NCBI GenBank assembly: GCA_030848705.1
Contig: CM061243.1
Location: 118,506,674-118,570,673 of the forward strand
Direction of reading: 5' to 3'
DNA: 64,000 bases
DNA from: Heracleum sosnowskyi
Lineage: Eukaryota > Streptophyta > Magnoliopsida > Apiales > Apiaceae
A program made the position numbers and the translations under genes. Below, one piece after another: positions 54,361 to 64,000 of the stretch. How positions within the stretch are numbered: position 1 is the stretch's first letter; every line of letters starts with the position of its first letter. The notes under the pieces are model-generated. The model saw nothing but the letters and a program-made list of their open reading frames with translations. It searched no databases and was not told the origin of the DNA.

Positions 54361-55667
54361 ATAAGGTAAACGGACTAAAAAATAGGCATGCTCTGCAGAA
54401 AAACAGTCTTTTGCTTTCGTAAGTAAAATAAACTACAAATGAATACATACAGCATATTTTACTACTGACTTCTACCGCCTGCTATCGAAGTGTTGCTGCT
54501 TGCAGTTCATTAGTACAAAAACCAATGTATCCACAAGAAACAAGCACAATAAACAGTGTTCTGGCTAAATAGCAACTATGTTGGAAAATAGTTACTGACA
54601 TGTAACACAACTTACTCGTTTGCTATAAATTGAATCCTAAATTGAATCTCTAGTCAATCAATTGAAAGCCCTTGTTACGACCAAACTCAACACGCAAGTG
54701 CACGTGATCTCAAGTAATACAGATAGCAAGTAAGGTTCGTTCCTACAGGGACTCGTTGTATTGTCTAGTTAATTCACTCACCGATGTATGATTATTATTC
54801 GATGCTAAAACAAATAACAAATTGGATTTTGTTTATCACTAAAATTTTTCTAAAATTTATAACTAATTATCAACTATTTGAACAAAGGGTTATATTGAAT
54901 TACTTATGCAAATAAACATGGAATTTTAACTTCATTAAACAATCCATCTATAGTTTCCAATTCTCTAGCCTTTTCATGTGATTTATTAATACCTGATCGA
55001 ACACGCAAAACTGATATAAGCCAACTTTCGTTGCACAAATACCATCCTAAATAATATCCACAATAAAGATAGAAATCACTTAGTCTCCCAATCATGCTTA
55101 GTCCCTATATGTCTATAAAGATTGAAAACATAATTGTTGAATTACAAGCATTTAATTGATCACATAGTCGTCATAAAACGGTTAGAGTTACGACACTAAT
55201 TACGAATGATATTCTCACGCATAAACCTATGCTAGCATGGCAAGTTCTAAACTCTTAAATCCACTTTCGCTTTAATAAGAATTAACACACAATTACAGGA
55301 GTTAGCTACTCCCCTATAACGAATTAAAACAACCATGATAGGATATCGCATCAATCACACTATAGGCATCGAGAAAATTCAACAAATAAACTTCATGAAT
55401 AAATCCGCTAAAACCCCATGACAACGAGTTAGTTCATAATCAAACTAATCGTCACCATGGGTTCTAATGTAAACATGATTGAAGAAAACGAATCAATATT
55501 GGAATAATTATCAAAGGTTCTAAAGAATACACCCAAACCAAGCATCCACAAGCTAGAAAGAATACAAGAATAAATTGAAAACTATCTTCTTCCTTGCTTC
55601 TTCGTGCTTTAAACTCCGTAGATAATATGAGGTATGTGTAACTCCTGTTCTCTAGGGTTTTCTTCTC

Positions 55668-55675
55668 TTTATATA
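55668..55675 (-). promoter_or_regulatory. TATA box of the Athila LTR
   Basis: TATATAAA on the minus strand in GGCCTATATAAAGAGAAG, followed by an AAAACCCTAGAG-type leader. Confidence 0.7.
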
Positions 55676-55774
55676 GGCCTCCAGGTGCAAATAAGTCGTA
55701 CGAAATTGTAATTTGACTTCAACTCGAAAAATCAGCAAATCGGGTTCAAAACAGGAAATTTCGTCAGAATGTCT

Positions 55775-55892
55775 GGCGCTGCCGCGCCACAGTTACATAG
55801 GAGAGCGGCGCTGCCGCGCCATAGATTTACTGTTCCGTTTTCATGCGGCGCTGCCGCGCCATAGGCAAGCTCAAACACGGCGCTGCCGCGCC
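55775..55892. repeat. GC-rich hairpin repeats in the Athila U3 (four copies)
   Basis: GGCGCTGCCGCGCC occurs at 55775-55788, 55807-55820, 55847-55860 and 55879-55892, with start-to-start spacing of 32, 40 and 32 bases. GGCGC and GCGCC pair as a 5-bp stem with TGCC as the loop. The surroundings are AT-rich. Copies of the same module lie at 58893-58938 and 63020-63065. Confidence 0.95.
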
Positions 55893-56102
55893 GTGCCTTC
55901 TGTCCAGGAAGACGAATTTTTCCATTTTCTTCGTTTTAGCTCCAAATTGCATTCCGATTGCTCCGCTTCATTCCCATTACACCTGTGATAGATATTCCTA
56001 CACAATACCCTTAAAAGAGATCAAAAATACCACAACTCGAGTACAAACAATCGTTTTAAGCCATACGGAAACGTTTTAAGTGAATAAAACACCCACTTAT
56101 CA

Positions 56103-56116
56103 CACCCCCAAACTTA
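56103..56116 (-). other. polypurine tract of the Athila element
   Basis: AAGTTTGGGGGTG on the minus strand adjoining the LTR start. Similar tracts stand upstream at 57034-57045 and 57474-57489. Confidence 0.75.
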
Positions 56117-57542
56117 AACCGATGCTCGTCCTCGAGCATAAACAAACAATTTATTACAACTAACTAGTACCACTTCCGTAGGTGATCACGGTTGCATTTG
56201 GCATATGCAACAAGCCCTTTAAACCCCTAGGCAGCCCTAGTGGACGAGTAAGGTCTCGTGAGGGCCTATAGTGAATGTACCCACAAAATCCATCTAACAA
56301 TGCAACTACAAATGCAACTAACTACATGTATGCAACTATATGGAAATGCAAGGACCCCCTTAGACTAACCAAAACCATTCATTAGGCAAACATCTCAAAT
56401 CATGCAATAACTTCCAAACAGAGCTCGACTAAATTCCCGTATACTAACAATACATGCATAGGAACGTGGTGTGTGATACTCATCAGATATACTCCTAACA
56501 CTAGATAAAAAATCATACCAATTCTTAGTCAAGGCAATCACAAGTTTATAAAAAGAATGAACGGTAGACACTTCATAACTTCGAGACACCTCCATCATCA
56601 TTCAGGTTAACCAGGAATTCATGCTTTATTACTACGACACATACTACTATATACAATACACATGCTTATTTAACCGTGCAATGAGTGAGACCCCAAAAGG
56701 CTTATACAATAATACCCATGTAACGAGCGTTAGGTTAGCGGATCCCAGACCACAAAGGACCTTAGGTCACTAGGCACATTGCCCCCATTGAACTTAATTG
56801 CTCGAGTATTAAAGAGCTCACTCGTGGTTAATTTTGCATTTAACTATTTACATGACTCTTTTTTTTTTCTTTTTTTTTTCTTTTCCATTTTTTCCTCTTT
56901 TTTTTTTCATATATACAATCTGGAATGAGAATTCTCATTTCCAACCCTAGACTACTCATATAAATATGAGCCGGCTACTAGCCATTTGACACCTAGCCAT
57001 AAACAACAAAACAACTAGCATGAAAATCCTGTTTCCCCCAAACTTATACTTTAGTGCTCTTACGTTATCAAGGGAATAAAGAACATTTTAAATATAACCA
57101 GGTAATTAAACCTCAAAACATCCAAACAAGCATGACCCCCAATCTAGCCCAAAAGCAAACAATGAGTTGTGTAAATGTTTTTGTCCCCATAACAGGCATG
57201 TCAATTTCATAGAAACTATAAATCAACCCTCTATTCATGATTACCACACTCAAATCAACATCTACCTGCCAAACAGAAATAGGTCGTCCTAAGGGATCAT
57301 GAAAATGCATGCCATGCTCATGCAACTATATGAACATAAATATCACAATAAACAGAATGTCCTAAATGCTCTAACTAACATGCAACAAAATGCTTTAAAC
57401 TAACATGAAATTAACTAACATGCACAAATGCTCCTAACATGCAATATACCTATTATACAAATGCACCTTTCATCCCCACCCCCAAACTTAAAATTTTCAA
57501 TGCCCACATTGAAGGTAAGAATAAAAAGAGTGCAAGGCATAC
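56117..57542. other. 3' untranslated region of the Athila element
   Basis: Between the env-like ORF and the LTR. It has no open frame of note, long T-rich runs (56850-56910) that are A-rich on the element's strand, and two extra purine tracts of the AAGTTTGGGGG type. ORFs here are chance frames. Confidence 0.6.
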
Positions 57543-58724
57543 CTATTCGTCGTCCGAGCCACTCCCATCGGGAGTGTCCGGTGGCGGATAGACAGCGCCA
57601 GCTCCAAAGGACGGAAAAGTCACGTCCACCCCACTTGCACGAAAAGCCGTGCTCAAAGCTTGTGCAAACTGACCAAAATCTGCTGCAAAACCTGCCTGCA
57701 TATCGTGCACCGCATCGATACGCCTCGTCAATCGCCTATACTTCCGCTGACTAATAAGAGAACCTCCATCCTGAGGCTCCTCCTCCTGCTGCTGTTGATG
57801 CTGCTGCTGACCCCCTACTACAAAACCAAGACCCCACCAATCCGGCTCACCTCCATCCCACACATTCAGCCGCCTTATACTCTGATGATCCAGTGTTGCC
57901 TGTGGCGGCTGTACAGGCTCCTCCGCTGACCAACTAGCACCACAATCCCTAGCCAACCTAGCAATGACCGAACCATAAGGTATCGCCGCAGTGGTACTTC
58001 CTTGCATAAAACGGAGAATCCCCTGATGGATCAAATTACCCAAATCCACATACTCTCTGCTGCAAATAGCATACAACAAGATAGCCCTCTCAACCGTCAC
58101 CTCATTCGAATGCCTAGTAGGGATGAGGTTAGCACAAATAAACAAATTCCAAGTACGCCCATACTGATTCAGAGCCGTCGACATAAACGAAGTGGGCTCA
58201 GTAGTGCCACGCCTCAAGTTCCACTCCGTACCTGGAACACACAACCGCTGAATAATCATCTGAAGGTCCACAGCATCGCGAGTCCTCCCTGACCAATCCT
58301 CTTGATTCCTCCTAAGAGCCGGAAGACCAAGAACACGACGAATAGCACGCGGCCTATAATCCACACGGAACCCACGAACCTGGCTAATCCCATTCCTTTC
58401 CACACTAGCGTTCGCGTAGAACTCGCGAACCACAGATAATGGAACAGGCTCCGGAGTCTCACAAATCTGCTCCCAACCCCTCTCCTGAATATTGATCAAC
58501 ATACTCCCATCCGCTGCCGTAGGCAAAAGTCCCCTCTCTCGGGCAATAGAACGCCCCATCAAATCAGTGTATGCCTCATGCGCCTCATTAGAAATAAACT
58601 GAGGTCCACCATTGCCTCCCCCAGAATCGGATGAAAATGAAGAACGAGGGTTCCTTCCACCAGCCCCACTACCACTAGCACCCTCACTGCCACCAATTAC
58701 AACCCGTTGACGCTTGGAAGCCAT
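57543..58724 (-). CDS. Athila env-like / plant transposon protein ORF, intact (393 aa)
   Basis: Open from the ATG ending at 58724 (MASKRQRVVIGGSEGASGSG) with no lesion. A glycine/serine-rich, basic N-terminus precedes a globular domain: FISNEAHEAYTDLMGRSIAR, then PVPLSVVREFYANASVERNG and YRPRAIRRVLGLPALRRNQE. A glutamine-rich segment (QQQHQQQQ) and a helical tail follow (MQAGFAADFGQFAQALSTAF). The REFYAN...LGLP layout is that of the Athila ORF1 / putative plant transposon protein families. The role is unknown; 'env-like' is by position, and I see no signal peptide or transmembrane helix. The intact frame suggests selection until recently. Confidence 0.8.
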   Translation of the reverse strand: MASKRQRVVIGGSEGASGSGAGGRNPRSSFSSDSGGGNGGPQFISNEAHEAYTDLMGRSIARERGLLPTAADGSMLINIQERGWEQICETPEPVPLSVVREFYANASVERNGISQVRGFRVDYRPRAIRRVLGLPALRRNQEDWSGRTRDAVDLQMIIQRLCVPGTEWNLRRGTTEPTSFMSTALNQYGRTWNLFICANLIPTRHSNEVTVERAILLYAICSREYVDLGNLIHQGILRFMQGSTTAAIPYGSVIARLARDCGASWSAEEPVQPPQATLDHQSIRRLNVWDGGEPDWWGLGFVVGGQQQHQQQQEEEPQDGGSLISQRKYRRLTRRIDAVHDMQAGFAADFGQFAQALSTAFRASGVDVTFPSFGAGAVYPPPDTPDGSGSDDE

Positions 58725-58836
58725 TGAATCAAATGGAAGAAGTGTTTAGAGTGTTTAAGAGTTTTTGAGATTTGTAAGGAACGTATGTATAGGTTGTATA
58801 GGTAGGGTTAATAAGTAGGTATATATAGAGAATTTT

Positions 58837-58982
58837 AGGTTTTTTTTTTTTTTTTTTTTTTTTTGTTTTTTTTGTTTTTCAACAGTCGACACGGCGCTGC
58901 CGCGCCAGGATTGTGCTTTAGCACGGCGCTGCCGCGCCAAACCTTCTGATGAATTTTTTTTTTTTTTTTTTTTTTTTTTTTG
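58837..58982. repeat. hairpin pair flanked by long A/T runs in the Athila 3' region
   Basis: T-runs at about 58839-58863 and 58957-58981 (A-runs on the element's strand) flank two copies of GGCGCTGCCGCGCC at 58893-58906 and 58925-58938, 32 bases apart. The segment lies between integrase and the env-like ORF. The ORFs predicted over it are low-complexity artefacts. Confidence 0.9.
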
Positions 58983-59067
58983 AAGAATGATACAATCATA
59001 CAATCAAGTGGGTTGCCTCCCACGAAGCGCTCTTTTTAAGTCATTAGCTTGACATAGCTCCATCTCC

Positions 59068-62000
59068 TTACGTTGGGCAAATTAGAACCGCGGTCTCAAC
59101 TTCGCGATTCAACTTCTCTCCAAAATATGGCTTTAACCGCTGACCATTGACCTTGAACGACTGGTCCGGTGACTTGTCAAAAATCTCCACTGCTCCATGC
59201 TGAAAAACTGTTTTAACTGTGAATGGACCTGACCAACGTGACTTCAACTTTCCAGGAAATAACCGAAGTCGAGAGTTGAACAACAACACCAATTGCCCGG
59301 GCACAAATGTCTTAAGAACCAACCGACGATCATGCCACCTTTTGACTTTCTCTTTATATAGCTTGTTGTTCTCATAAGCTTGCAATCGAAACTCGTCCAT
59401 TTCATTCAACTGAACCATACGCTTCTCACCTGCTGCTGTAAGATCAAAATTCAGCTTCTTCAACGCCCAATAAGCCTTGTGTTCTAACTCAGCTGGAAGA
59501 TGACATGCTTTTCCATACACAAGCTGAAATGGTGACATTCCCAAAGGTGTTTTATAGGCCGTCCGATAAGCCCACACTGCTTCATCAAGCTTCAAAGCCC
59601 AATCCTTCCTAGAAGGACTTACCACCTTCTCAAGAATCCGTTTAATTTCACGATTAGACACTTCAGCTTGCCCATTGGTTTGAGGATGATAAACTGTAGC
59701 AACTCGATGATTGATATTGTAGCGTGCCATAAGAGATGTAAACTTCCGATTGCAAAAGTGCGTACCTTCATCACTGATGATAACCCGTGGAGTGCCAAAC
59801 CGAGTAAATATATTCTTGTGAAGGAAATTGAGCACCACCTTAGCATCATTCGTTGGAAGTGCCTTTACCTCCACCCACTTAGACACATAATCCACAACTA
59901 ACAGAATATACTGATTACCACATGACGGAATGAACGGTCCCATGAAGTCGATTCCCCACACGTCAAAGATCTCTACCTCCAACATGACATTAAGAGGCAT
60001 CTCGTCCCTACGAGAAATATTACCAACTCGTTGACATCGATCACATCTCAACACAAACTGATGAGCATCCTTGAATAGAGTCGGCCAATAGAAACCTGCT
60101 TGAAGAATACGTGTGGCTGTCTTTTCACCCGCATAATGGCCTCCATAAGCTGTAGCATGAAAATCACTAAGACTAGCCTCGGTCTCACTGTAAGGAACAC
60201 AACGCCTAATAAGCTGATCAACTCCTTGCTTGAACAAAAACGGCTCATCCCAAATATACTGCTTGACATCATGTAAGAATTTCTTCTTTTGAGCATAAGA
60301 GAGCTCAGGTGGTATGATGTTACTTACTAGATAATTCACAATGTCGGCATACCATGGTTCAACATCTTTCACACTGAATAGTTGCTCATCTGGAAAAAAC
60401 TCATTAATAGCCGTATTGTCTTTAGGTGACTTCCCATGATCTTCCAATCTAGAGAGATGGTCAGCTACCTGATTCTCCGTCCCCTTTCTGTCCTTGATTT
60501 CCACGTCAAATTCTTGTAACAGAAGAACCCAACGAATCAACCTTGGCTTAGCATCTTTCTTCGCCAGGAGATAGCGAATAGCAGCATGATCCGTATAAAC
60601 TGTCACCTTAGTACCAAGCAGATAAGAGCGAAACTTTTCAAACCCGTAGACAATAGCAAGTAGTTCCTTATCAGTGGTGGTGTAATTCATCTGAGCATCA
60701 TTAAGAGTTTTGCTTGCATAATAAATAACATGAAACACCTTTTCTTTCCTTTGGCCTAGAACGGCCCCAAGCGCAAAATCACTAGCATCGCACATCAAAG
60801 CAAATGGTTGGCTCCAATCAGGAGCTGTAATAACTGGAGCATAAATTAATTTCTTCTTCAAGATCTCGAATGCATGTAAACAAGACTCATCAAACTTGAA
60901 CGGAACATCTTTTTCCAAGAGATTGCAAAGTGGCTTAGAAATTTTTGAGAAATCCTTTATGAAACGCCTGTAGAACCCCGCATGACCAAGAAAGCTGCGA
61001 ATACCCTTGACTGAAACAGGGGCAGGAAGGTTCTCAATAGTCTCCACCTTTGCCTTGTCAACTTCCAAACCTTTACACGAAACCTTGTGTCCCAGAATGA
61101 CACCTTCTTGTACCATGAAATGGCACTTTTCCCAATTTAGAACAAGATTTGTCTCCACACAACGCTTTAGAACCAAACTCAAGTTTTCCAAGCACTCATC
61201 AAAAGAATCCCCAAAGACTGAGAAATCGTCCATGAATACTTCCACATTAATTCCAATCATGTCAGAAAAAATGGCCATCATGCATCTCTAAAAAGTAGCT
61301 GGTGCTCCACACAACCCGAAAGAAACACGTCTGAAAGCAAATGTACCAAATGGACAAGTGAATGTAGTCTTCTCTTGATCCTCGGGTGCTATGCAAATCT
61401 GATTGTAACCAAAATACCCATCAAGCAAGCAATAGTACTGATGTCCAGCCAATCTGTCGAGCATCTGATCAATGAACGGAAGTGGAAAATGATCTTTTCG
61501 AGTAGCCTTGTTCAACTTTCGATAATCCATGCAAATCCTCCAACCAGTAACTGTTCGCGTAGGAATGAGCTCGTTCTTTTCATTAGTAACCACTGTCATG
61601 CCTCCCTTCTTAGGCACACATTGCACTGGACTCACCCAAGAACTATCAGAGATCGGATAGATAATGCCTGCATCAAGCCATTTAAGAATTTCCTTCTTCA
61701 CAACTTCCTTCATAACATGATTCAGTCTCCTTTGATTATCAACTGTAGGTTTAGCTCCCTCTTCCAAAGGAATTTTGTGCATGCAGTAAGAAGGACTAAT
61801 ACCCTTGATGTCTGCTATAGTCCACCCAATGGCTGATTTGAAATCCCTTAAAATTCGCAATAGCTTTTCCTCTTCCATGCCTGAAAGCTTAGATGATATA
61901 ATAACAGGTAAGGTAGAAGAATCACCAAGATAGGCATACCTTAGATGTTCAGGCAATGGCTTAAGTTCCAATGTAGGTGCTTCCTCGATAGATGGCTTAA

Positions 62001-64000
62001 GTCTAACATGAGACTTCTTCAGCTCTGACAACCCCAAAGATTCAAACTGAATCTCAAACTTCTTCCATGGAGATGCATTAAGATATTGCAAGTGTTCTTC
62101 ATCCTCTTCGTTCTCAATCTCCAAGTCATTAGCAAGAACTCTTTCCAACACATCAGTTTTGATCAAGTGTTGAGTTGCGGAGTTAACCACCTTGTCCACC
62201 ATATCAATTTTAAAACACACTTCCTCGTCAGTTGGAAGCTTCATTGCATTGAAAACATTAAAGGTGACATTTTGATCGTGCACCCTCATAGTGAGTTCTC
62301 CCTTTTGGACATCAATAAGAGTCCGACCTATAGCCAAGAATGGTCGTCCCAAGATGATAGGGATCATCTTGTCTTCCTCAAAGTCAAGAATAACAAAGTC
62401 GGCTGGAAAGATAAGCTTGTCGACCTTCACCAAAACATCCTCAACTATTCCTCGAGGATAAGTAACTGAACGGTCCGCAAGTTGCAGAGTCATAGTAGTT
62501 GGCTTTGGTTCTGGAAGACCAAGTTGCATGAAAACTGATAAGGGCATGAGATTAATACTTGCACCCAAATCACACAAGCATTTGTTGAATGAGAGATCTC
62601 CAATAGTACATGGTATGGTAAAGCTTCCAGGGTCCTTCAACTTAGGTGGCAACTTTTGTTGCAAGATGGAACTACATTCTTCCGTCAATGCAACTGTCTC
62701 TAGCTCCTCAAGTTTCAATTTCTTCGAAAGAATGCCCTTCATAAACTTCGCATAGCTCGGTATTTGCTCAAGAGCCTCTGCAAATGGTATGTTAATCTGA
62801 AGCTTCTTGAAGACATCCAAGAACTTAGCAAACTGCTTGTCAAACTTTTGCCTTTGAACTCGTTTTGGGAATGGAGGAGGTGGAAACACCTTTTCTTCTA
62901 CCACTTTCTGAGAATTATCACTCTTCCCAGTTACATGAGTCGAGAGAGTAGCATTAGGTACCAAATCAGGAACAGAATCGACCCCAGCGTCAAAATTATC
63001 TTTTTCTTCCAGAAGGGCCGGCGCTGCCGCGCCGTTTTTATACTGGGGAGCGGAGCTGCCGCGCCGCACATTCTGATCAGAAAATTCATTTTTTTCCTCG
63101 GCTGAATTTTCTTCGTTCTGACCTTGTAGAATCTTCCCCGATCGTAAGGTTACTGCCTGGACCTGTTCCTTGTGATCTTTCTTGCCTGGATTCATCTCTG
63201 TGTCACTTGGAAGCGTTCCTGGTTGACGGTTCAACAATGCATTGGCTAGTTGCCCAATCTGATTCTCTAAAGTTTTCAACGACACCGCCTGACTCTTGTA
63301 CATCATTCGAAGCTCTTCCAATTCAGACTTCTCAGACTGATTCAATGAATTCCCTTGAGATGGTTGAAATCCCGGTGGAATGAATGGTTGCCTTGGAGCA
63401 TAAGGTGGTGGTTGATAGTTCTGATTATATGGCCTTGCATTGAACTGCTGATTTTGTGGTTGCTGAACACCACCCTGATTGTTGTTCCAACTGAAATTAG
63501 GATGATTCTGATTGTTGGGATGATACACATTAGGTGCTGGTTGCTGAGTTCTCTGAAAGTTACTAACAAACTGTGCTGATTCAGCTGAGATAGCACACAG
63601 ATTCGTGTCATGAGCCCCTGCACACAATTCACACACCATAGCAACCTGGTTAGTCCCAAGATTAGAAAGGGAATCTACCTTCATTGTCAACGCTTTGAGT
63701 TGAGCAGCAATAGCAGTAGCTGCATCCAAGTCAAGAACTCCAGCCACTTTAGCAGGTGGCAAGCGTTGAGTAGGATTCTGAAACTCATTGGCCACCATCA
63801 TCTCGATAAGATTATAGGCATCCTCATAGCTTTTTGCCCACAGTGCTCCTCCAGAAGCTGCATCAAGCATAGGCCTTGACTGAGCTCCCAATCCGTTATA
63901 GAAATTGCTGATTACCATCCAATCCGGCATCCCATGATGAGGACAACGTGCCAATATCTCCTTGTACCTTTCCCAAGCTTCCCCCAAAGATTCCTGGGGT
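59068..64000 (-). pseudogene. gag-pol of the Athila element, one in-frame stop, N-terminus outside the window
   Basis: A single frame runs from beyond the window to the stop at 59068, broken only by TAG at 61288-61290 in RT (after GLCGAPATF, before RCMMAIFSDM). Gag includes MGEAWERYKEILARCPHHGM at the window edge and a Cys-rich CELCAGAHDTNLC. Protease: LCDLGASINLMPLS and IPIILGRPFLA. RT: CMDYRKLNKATRKDHFPLPF and FMDDFSVFG. RNase H: ALMCDASDFALGAVLG. Integrase: HATAYGGHYAGEKTA ... CDRCQ, then GIDFMGPF, ISDEGTHF and NGQAEVSNR. The TAG is where most relatives have a sense codon. Two hairpin repeats lie in the gag coding part at 63020-63065. Confidence 0.9.
63020..63065. repeat. GC-rich hairpin pair inside the Athila gag coding region
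   Basis: GGCGCTGCCGCGCC at 63020-63033 and the one-base variant GGAGCTGCCGCGCC at 63052-63065, 32 bases apart. They are read in different frames in gag (as NGAAAPA and as RRGSSAP), so the DNA unit rather than a peptide is what is shared. The perfect palindrome TTCTGATCAGAA follows at 63070-63081 on the plus strand. Confidence 0.9.

Larger units (their letters stand above)
52678..54672. mobile_element. CACTA (EnSpm-type) DNA transposon, one end, with captured gene fragments
   Basis: Begins CACTACGCCATAAG, a CACTA terminus, directly inside the gag of element B after TAA (possible 3-bp target duplication, 52675-52677). The next 450 bases hold many subterminal repeats of the type TGCAACACC and GGTGTTGC in both orientations, a CACTA hallmark. 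The element is interrupted at 54673 by the Athila LTR and its other end is outside the window. No transposase is seen. Exon-like fragments of host genes lie inside. Confidence 0.8.
54673..56102 (-). repeat. 3' LTR of the Athila element (about 1430 bp)
   Basis: Reading on the minus strand it starts TGATAAGTGGG right after the purine tract and ends GTCGTAACA. TATA box TATATAAA at 55668-55675. Four GC-rich hairpin repeats lie 100-225 bases upstream of the TATA box. The left end is inferred from TG...CA termini because the partner LTR is off the window. Confidence 0.75.
54673..64000 (-). mobile_element. Athila-type Ty3/gypsy retrotransposon, 3' LTR to gag (5' end outside the window)
   Basis: On the minus strand: gag, protease, RT, RNase H, integrase, then an env-like ORF, a long A-rich 3' untranslated region with purine tracts, and the LTR. 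An ORF after integrase, no chromodomain, and an LTR starting TGATAAGTGGGTG after AGTTTGGGGGTG are Athila features. One stop in gag-pol is the only visible lesion, so the insertion is fairly young. It sits in the CACTA element. Confidence 0.9.

Noticed and set aside
55775..55892. Hairpins as bacterial-type terminators or a CRISPR array
   Set aside because: Plant nuclear retrotransposon context, only four units, palindromic repeats with very short spacers and no cas genes.
55713..56079. Alanine/arginine-rich ORFs over the hairpin repeats of the Athila LTR
   Set aside because: Products of the GC-rich repeat in the U3; no coding support, lies upstream of the TATA box.
58755..59023. Lysine-rich ORFs around 58755-59023
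   Set aside because: Encoded by A-runs (T-runs on the plus strand); low complexity.
1..64000. tRNA, rRNA or other structural RNA genes
   Set aside because: None seen on reading both strands; the tRNA-like matches are retroelement primer binding sites. A covariance-model scan was not possible.

Overview
This is nuclear DNA from a flowering plant, almost certainly a eudicot. It is AT-rich, has no operons, and consists mostly of nested LTR retrotransposons and one CACTA transposon around a single clear host gene. The species cannot be fixed from the sequence alone.

Layout: (1) 1-4986, the 5' part of a decayed Ty3/gypsy element of the Tat lineage on the minus strand, with one LTR at its right edge. 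(2) 5998-8508, a complete intronless beta-galactosidase gene (GH35 plus a galactose-binding lectin domain) on the minus strand. It is the only intact host-type gene and probably a retrogene. (3) 9014-14188, an old Ty1/copia Sirevirus-type element ('D', plus strand) whose gag is split by a 1012-bp solo LTR (9718-10729, target duplication GTACT) and whose RT is cut off at 14188. (4) 14931-27683, a complete young Tekay/Del-type chromovirus with LTRs of about 3.48 kb, target duplication TTTAA, an extra ORF before gag and a gag-pol frame with one stop. (5) About 28260-35077, the 3' half of a Sirevirus ('C', plus strand): env-like ORF, a series of polypurine tracts and a 2.8-kb LTR. (6) 35078-52677, a minus-strand Sirevirus ('B') split by a plus-strand Sirevirus ('A', 35900-45822, target duplication GTATA). 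(7) 52678 onward, a CACTA transposon carrying pieces that resemble DNA ligase and Tudor-SN genes. (8) 54673 to the window end, a minus-strand Athila-type gypsy element inserted in the CACTA element, with its 3' LTR, env-like ORF and gag-pol.

Relative order of insertion follows from nesting: A is younger than B, the CACTA element is younger than B, Athila is younger than the CACTA element, and Tekay is younger than the sequence it splits. A hand count of about 26 differences between the Tekay LTRs makes it the youngest datable insertion.

The most unusual observations are: a GC-rich hairpin module with a 32-bp period that appears in three separate parts of the Athila element (U3, 3' untranslated region and gag coding sequence); a divergent gene pair inside Sirevirus B with two TATA boxes facing away from each other, and a matching internal TATA box before the env-like ORF of Sirevirus C; a predicted spliced leader exon in the Tekay LTR that joins in frame to the extra ORF; and host gene fragments inside the CACTA element. 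All expression claims are predictions from sequence.
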